Shown here: piece after piece, positions 6,493 through 10,144 of the stretch | Layout: every line of letters starts with the position of its first letter | Position numbering within the stretch: position 1 is the first letter of the stretch | Assembly: GCA_014904985.1 (NCBI GenBank) | Contig: MU129487.1 | Coordinates: 1-10,144 of the forward strand | Reading direction: 5' to 3' | Source: Hydnum rufescens UP504 | Taxonomy: Eukaryota > Basidiomycota > Agaricomycetes > Cantharellales > Hydnaceae | DNA length: 10,144 nucleotides | Program-made: the position numbers and the translations under genes | The notes under the pieces: model-generated | What the model saw: the letters and a program-made list of their open reading frames with translations, nothing else | Database searches by the model: none | What the model was told of the DNA's origin: nothing

Positions 6493-7983
6493 CCTGCTAC
6501 CAAGATACCCTTCAAGGGGGGGGTTTCAGACAATCCTATCTTGAATCTCAACATTGGAGAAATGGGTAACTTCTGCCTGAACACAACAACTACAATCCAA
6601 ACATATACAATTGCTTGCATTGAGTCATACTGTGTAACTTGAGACCACTCTGATGGCCCTGATTTCCATGTAAGGATGCAGATAAGGTTGATTGTGTATG
6701 GAAATGTCAATAGAGAAGTGATCTACAGTATCTTCCTATGTTCACCCACCATCCACCTGAATAAACCCTCATCATTGTCAAACCATTTCTATAAAAGTTC
6801 AAATGAAAATTTTATGAAAAACACTCAGATAAATGAGAACACCATAAAAGGAAAAGGGGGGATGTGAAATTGCAAATTTGATCATGTGCCAGAAGCCAAA
6901 CAACTGGATATAAAAGTCATTAAAAATGTGGATCAAATGCCATCATCCATAGTCCTAAAAACCATTCTACTTCAACCTCAAAAGCTATGAGTTCAATCAG
7001 TATGTGAAAACCACAATCATTAAGAACACTCATTAAGCATACAGGAACCTAGGTGAAATTGAAGGCTCAAGCAATAATTCAAATTCAACTGCTGATGAAA
7101 TTCCTCTTTCATGTCAGGACTTTGCAACAATGCTGGAGACTGAAATTGGCTTAAAAGTATTTGCAACTACCCACAAATCACCCTTTCTATCACTACAAGT
7201 AGGGGAATTTGGCATGTTTTATCCTGATGCCAAAAACAATAATGAACATTTCTATTTTGCCTGCCTGAATCAAGTCCAAATCAAAGATTTCAGTTCAGAT
7301 GATCACCTCCTCATTTGAATCACCCACATTATCATAGTATTTGGAGACATGAAGGATGAAGAGTGCCCTTACCCATATTTCACCCACATGATTCCCACCA
7401 TTGTATAATTGTTTATGGAATAAAACCCCACCTCCACCTGCATTCTAATGACATTGACATAAAAAGGAGATGATAGCAAAATATGAAAACAAGGAACCCT
7501 GCTGATCAATGAAGGGATCTGAACCCATGGGAAGCCTAAGTGAAATTAAAAGTTGACACATGATCACAGACCTACAGATGCAAAAATGACATAAAAGCAA
7601 ATTGAACAACTGTTCACCATGCCATTGGAACTTCACATGATCATTTACTGGCAGTTTGACTATCCTATCCTGAACCATTCACCCACCTTGAATCTCATAC
7701 AATTGTCTGTTATTTCCCAAACCCCCAAGTCACATTTGATGGCATTATAAAGGCAAAAAGAGTTGGCTGGACCACATACAAGTTTGAGGAACAATTATAC
7801 AATTGACCCTCATTATGTTATGACCTCAAAATCGAATTTGTCCTTCTTCTCTGCATTCCAGAGAACATATCTGTGCCTCATTGAACCTTCTCCACAGATT
7901 CTCTTGACCTCCACCTGAACAATGTTATCCAAAGTGGGTATTCACTTAATAATCCAGGCCTTATGCAAAGAAAAAACTATTGA
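6493..7983 (+). pseudogene. Long decayed coding region, unknown protein
   Basis: Three linked open stretches lie on the same strand. Frame 1 runs from 6493 to 6987 (165 codons, stops only TGA at 6640 and 6865). Frame 2 runs from 6959 to 7405 (149 codons, TAA 7034 and TGA 7316). Frame 1 returns from about 7400 to 7983, with stops at 7471, 7474, 7510, 7537, 7561, 7603, 7657, 7804, 7882 and 7981, eight of them TGA. In AT-rich DNA TAA should dominate, so the TGA excess points to former CGA codons and a real ancestral frame of up to about 490 residues. Readable segments include CKFDHVPEAKQLDIKVIKN, GLKVFATTHKSPFLSLQVGE, GDMKDEECPYPYFTHM and TFDGIIKAKRVGWTTYKFEE. I recognise no family; it could be a host gene copy or a transposon protein. 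Introns may also explain the frame changes. Confidence 0.5.
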
Positions 7984-8078
7984 AAATGCTGACATTAAAA
8001 GATCTATACCCAATGATAAGCAACTTCTATCATCAAATTTGAAGTATAAACTTGCAGGAAATCTCACTTTGGTTTGAA

Positions 8079-8200
8079 GGATGGAAATGGTGGTACTACA
8101 TGAGAAATGGCAATTCAAGCTCAGTTGTATAAGCCAGGGAAAGACAAAAAGACATTGCAAGGGGCTGCAATTAAAAGTGTTCACCATCTGTGGAAGATAA
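8079..8200 (+). repeat. Dispersed repeat, copy 2
   Basis: It contains GGATGGAAATGGTGGTA and CATTGCAAGGGGCTGCAATT, then AAGTGTTCACCATCTGT, in the same order as at 4150-4280. It runs straight into the first large direct repeat, so the copy at 4150 may be a piece of the same family. Confidence 0.55.
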
Positions 8201-8869
8201 AAACATCCAGTATCAGAAAATGCAAATTTCTATTGATCCAGCCTATGGAATGATCATGTGACCCATTACAAAATTAATTACAGCTATGCATGAGAAACAG
8301 AATTCATTTGATTACTCCATCAGTTTTGATCAGAAATGCTCACCCATATAATGCTTGGAAGCTACAATTCACACCTCTCAAACAGTACCAAGCACACCAA
8401 GAATGGATCAAAACTGCACTCTCCAGAATGATTTTACTATTAGAATCCAAATCTCCAGTATTTAATGGATTTCTCTGTCAATTTGCATTCAATCTGCTCA
8501 AAACAACAGCATTCAGAAAGCTATTAAAAACCTGCATCAAATGATACCAAGCACACCAAGAACAGACCTAAACTGCACTCCTACAGAACCAATATTACTG
8601 TGAAAATCAACACCCCCTAGTATGTTACAAATTTCTTTGTCAATTCCCATCTGATCTGCTTGAAATCACTGCATCCAGAAAGCTATTAAAAATCTGCATC
8701 AAATGATACCAAGTATGCCTATAACAGATATAAACTGCAGTCTCCATATCAAATCCAACCCCATGCACATTGTTTCCATTATTAACCAGTGATATAACAT
8801 CTTAACCACTGGACTACAGACAAATTAATCTCCAAGAACTCAGAAATATCCTTTGATTTCATCTCCCAT
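8188..8869 (+). repeat. Large direct repeat, copy A
   Basis: It begins CTGTGGAAGATAAAAACATC and ends ATATCCTTTGATTTC ATCTCCCA. The same order of blocks recurs 941-950 bases downstream with roughly 80 percent identity by eye. Within it, units of 159 and 162 bp start at 8386, 8545 and 8707 (partial), each opening with TACCAAGCACACC or a variant. An open frame of 84 codons (8290-8544) covers the first unit but is not conserved as a protein in copy B, so I treat it as chance. Confidence 0.8.
8386..8755 (+). repeat. Nested tandem repeat of about 160 bp in copy A (2.3 units)
   Basis: Each unit carries TACCAAGCACACC, then AAACTGCACTCTCCAGAA, ATTACTAT, TTTCTCTGTCAATTTGC, CTGCTCAAAACA and AGAAAGCTATTAAAAA in the same order. 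Units start at 8386, 8545 and 8707; the third stops after about 50 bases. Confidence 0.75.
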
Positions 8870-9137
8870 TGTCACAAATGACTCCCAGAGCTTCACAGTG
8901 TCAGGAGGGATAAATCCCTACACCATAGAAACCCTATCTGAAGCCAATTTTCCAAACAAACAAATGGATTAAACATCCATCCTATCCTTAATTTTCAAAC
9001 TGTACATTCATTGCAAAAACAGTCCAAATTCTACAGGTCTCAAACCCATGATTCCACATTGTTCCTTTGCCTTAAGGGCAAAGAATTGGGATTATGTAAT
9101 GACATGGACTGTGCCTGGCCATTGTTTTGGACCTGCA
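8870..9137. other. Spacer between the two large repeats
   Basis: About 270 AT-rich bases without a recognisable gene or repeat. An open frame of 66 codons starting at 9011 runs into copy B and looks like chance. There is no CpG. Confidence 0.5.
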
Positions 9138-9810
9138 GTGTGGAAGATAAAAACATTCAGTATCAGAAAATGCAAAATCACACCACTTCCAGCCTTTGGA
9201 TGATCACATGACCAATTACAAAATTAATTAGGTATGTGCAGAAACCAAATTCATTCTGTAACTCCACCAGTTTTGATCAGAGAGGTACACCCATATAACA
9301 CTTGGAAAGCTACGATTCACACCTTTCAAATGGTACCAAACACAAGTTGAATGGACCAAAACTGCACTCTCCAGACAAATATTACTATCAAAATCCAGAA
9401 TTTCCAGTAAAAAACAAATTTCTCCATCAGTTTGTATTCAATCCTCTCAGAACAACCACATCTAGAAAGATATACAAAATCTGCATCCAATAGTACTGAG
9501 CATGCAAAGAACAGATCAAAACTGAACTCTACAGAATGATATTACTATCAGAATCAACACCCATCAGTATAAAATGAATTTCTCCATCAGTTTGAATCCA
9601 ATCTGCTTGGAACCACCACACCCAGAAAGCTGTTAAAAATCCACATCAAATGATACTTAGAATGTCTATTATGGATGCAAACTGTTGTCTCTGCATATCC
9701 CATCCCATGCACTTGTTCCCATTATCAACCAGCAACAAAACACCTTAACCATTGGACTATGCTCAAATTAATGTCCAATACCCAGAGATATCCTTTCATT
9801 TCACTTCCCA
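9138..9810 (+). repeat. Large direct repeat, copy B
   Basis: It matches copy A from GTGGAAGATAAAAACATTC through CCAGTTTTGATCAGA, CTTAACCATTGGACTA and ATATCCTTTCATTTC. Nested units start at 9334, 9494 and 9654, giving periods of 160 and 160. The nested units inside each copy are more diverged from each other than the two copies are, so the nested duplication came first and the 950-bp duplication later. Confidence 0.8.
9334..9700 (+). repeat. Nested tandem repeat of about 160 bp in copy B (2.3 units)
   Basis: Units start at 9334, 9494 and 9654 with the same block order as in copy A (AAACTGCACTCTCCAGA, ATTACTATCA, TTTCTCCATCAGTTTG, AGAAAG). The third unit is again partial, so both large copies descend from one ancestor that already held this structure. 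Confidence 0.75.
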
Positions 9811-10144
9811 GGATGCTCCACATGGTCAGCAACCTCATGCTCCTAACATCCCACATGCTCAGCAAATTGGTGACATCACCCCCCTCATGATTTCTTTTGT
9901 TCTCTTTATGAATGACATCACCATGACATCACTATGACATCACCCTTCCATAATTTCTTTTGTTCTCCTTATGCATGACTCACCTATGACTCACATCTTC
10001 ACTTTTTCTTTTGTTCTCACCTATGACTCACATATGACTCACCCATGGGGAGTCATTTTCTTTAAACACAGCCACCTTCAGAAAGGCCTAAAAGCTGGTA
10101 GATTTCCTGTATCCCCCATCATCTCCTCTCTGGAAATCATCACT
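9811..10144 (+). mobile_element. Possible decayed LTR or promoter region running off the window
   Basis: The bZIP-motif array is followed by CCTAAAAGCTGG at about 10087, a weak TATA-type sequence (possibly once TATAAAAG), and then a pyrimidine-rich stretch, an order seen in LTRs of fungal retrotransposons. No LTR ends, primer-binding site or coding sequence are visible before the window ends, so the call is tentative. Confidence 0.25.
9871..10060 (+). promoter_or_regulatory. Cluster of CRE-like and AP-1/Gcn4-like motifs
   Basis: TGACATCA occurs at 9871, 9913, 9924 and 9935; TGACTCA occurs at 9976, 9987, 10024 and 10035. Within each group copies are 11 bases apart, about one helical turn. TGACTCA is the classical Gcn4/AP-1 bZIP site, and TGACATCA is one CpG transition from the CRE TGACGTCA. 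Three TTTCTTTTGTTCTC blocks (9891, 9954, 10005) separate the groups, so the whole is an imperfect tandem array. It looks like an enhancer or LTR U3, but binding is inference. Confidence 0.5.

Noticed and set aside
8290..8544. 84-codon + strand frame in repeat copy A
   Set aside because: The corresponding frame in copy B (9302-9493) gives an unrelated protein for much of its length, so there is no sign of protein-level conservation.
1..10144. tRNA or rRNA genes
   Set aside because: I found no cloverleaf with an intact T-loop or B-box motif and no recognisable rRNA segment.

Overview
The window looks like transposon-rich chromatin from a basidiomycete fungus, most likely an Agaricomycete. The evidence is a chromodomain-bearing Ty3/Gypsy polyprotein of the type common in mushroom genomes, an antisense cysteine-cluster/coiled-coil gene of a style I associate with that group, and one candidate 65-bp intron with fungal-type GTATGT and pyrimidine-rich AG ends. 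I cannot assign a species. No intact, confidently functional host gene is visible.

Layout. (1) Bases 1-3588 are the 3' part of a Ty3/Gypsy chromovirus on the + strand: RNase H, HHCC zinc finger, DDE integrase, GPY/F module and chromodomain (1-1968); then, convergent on the - strand, an accessory gene (2956 to 2062) with a charged coiled coil, a six-cysteine cluster and an acidic tail; then a polypurine tract (3028-3037) and a 548-bp 3' LTR (3041-3588) with TGTCAG/CTGACA ends. The 5' LTR, gag, protease and reverse transcriptase lie upstream of the window. The copy is dead: pol has five in-frame stops and at least four frame changes, and the antisense gene has one stop and one frame change. (2) 3589-5000 holds a small inverted-repeat element (3665-3881), one copy of a dispersed repeat, and an old LTR- or promoter-like AT-rich stretch with short tandem repeats. 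(3) 5001-6050 has weak coding traces: a decayed - strand stretch, and a + strand two-exon candidate. (4) 6052-6426 holds a palindrome, a GGTAAT repeat array and a 21-bp minisatellite. (5) 6493-7983 is a long decayed + strand coding region of unknown identity. (6) 8188-9810 is a pair of about 675-bp direct repeats, each with a nested repeat of about 160 bp. (7) 9811-10144 is promoter/LTR-like, with four TGACATCA and four TGACTCA motifs in 11-bp steps.

The strongest overall signal is a CpG boundary. The chromovirus has many CpGs. The 6.5 kb after its LTR holds only four by my reading (3680, 6105, 7833, 9313), where a few hundred would be expected at this composition. Most stops in the broken reading frames are TGA where CGA would restore arginine. 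Both facts fit long-term CpG methylation and deamination, or a CpG-directed RIP-like process, acting on old repeats into which a younger chromovirus inserted.

The parts that would once have worked together are the pol domains, which copy and integrate the element, with the chromodomain probably directing it to heterochromatin, and the antisense gene, whose likely nucleic-acid-binding cluster suggests a regulatory or accessory role. That role is inference.
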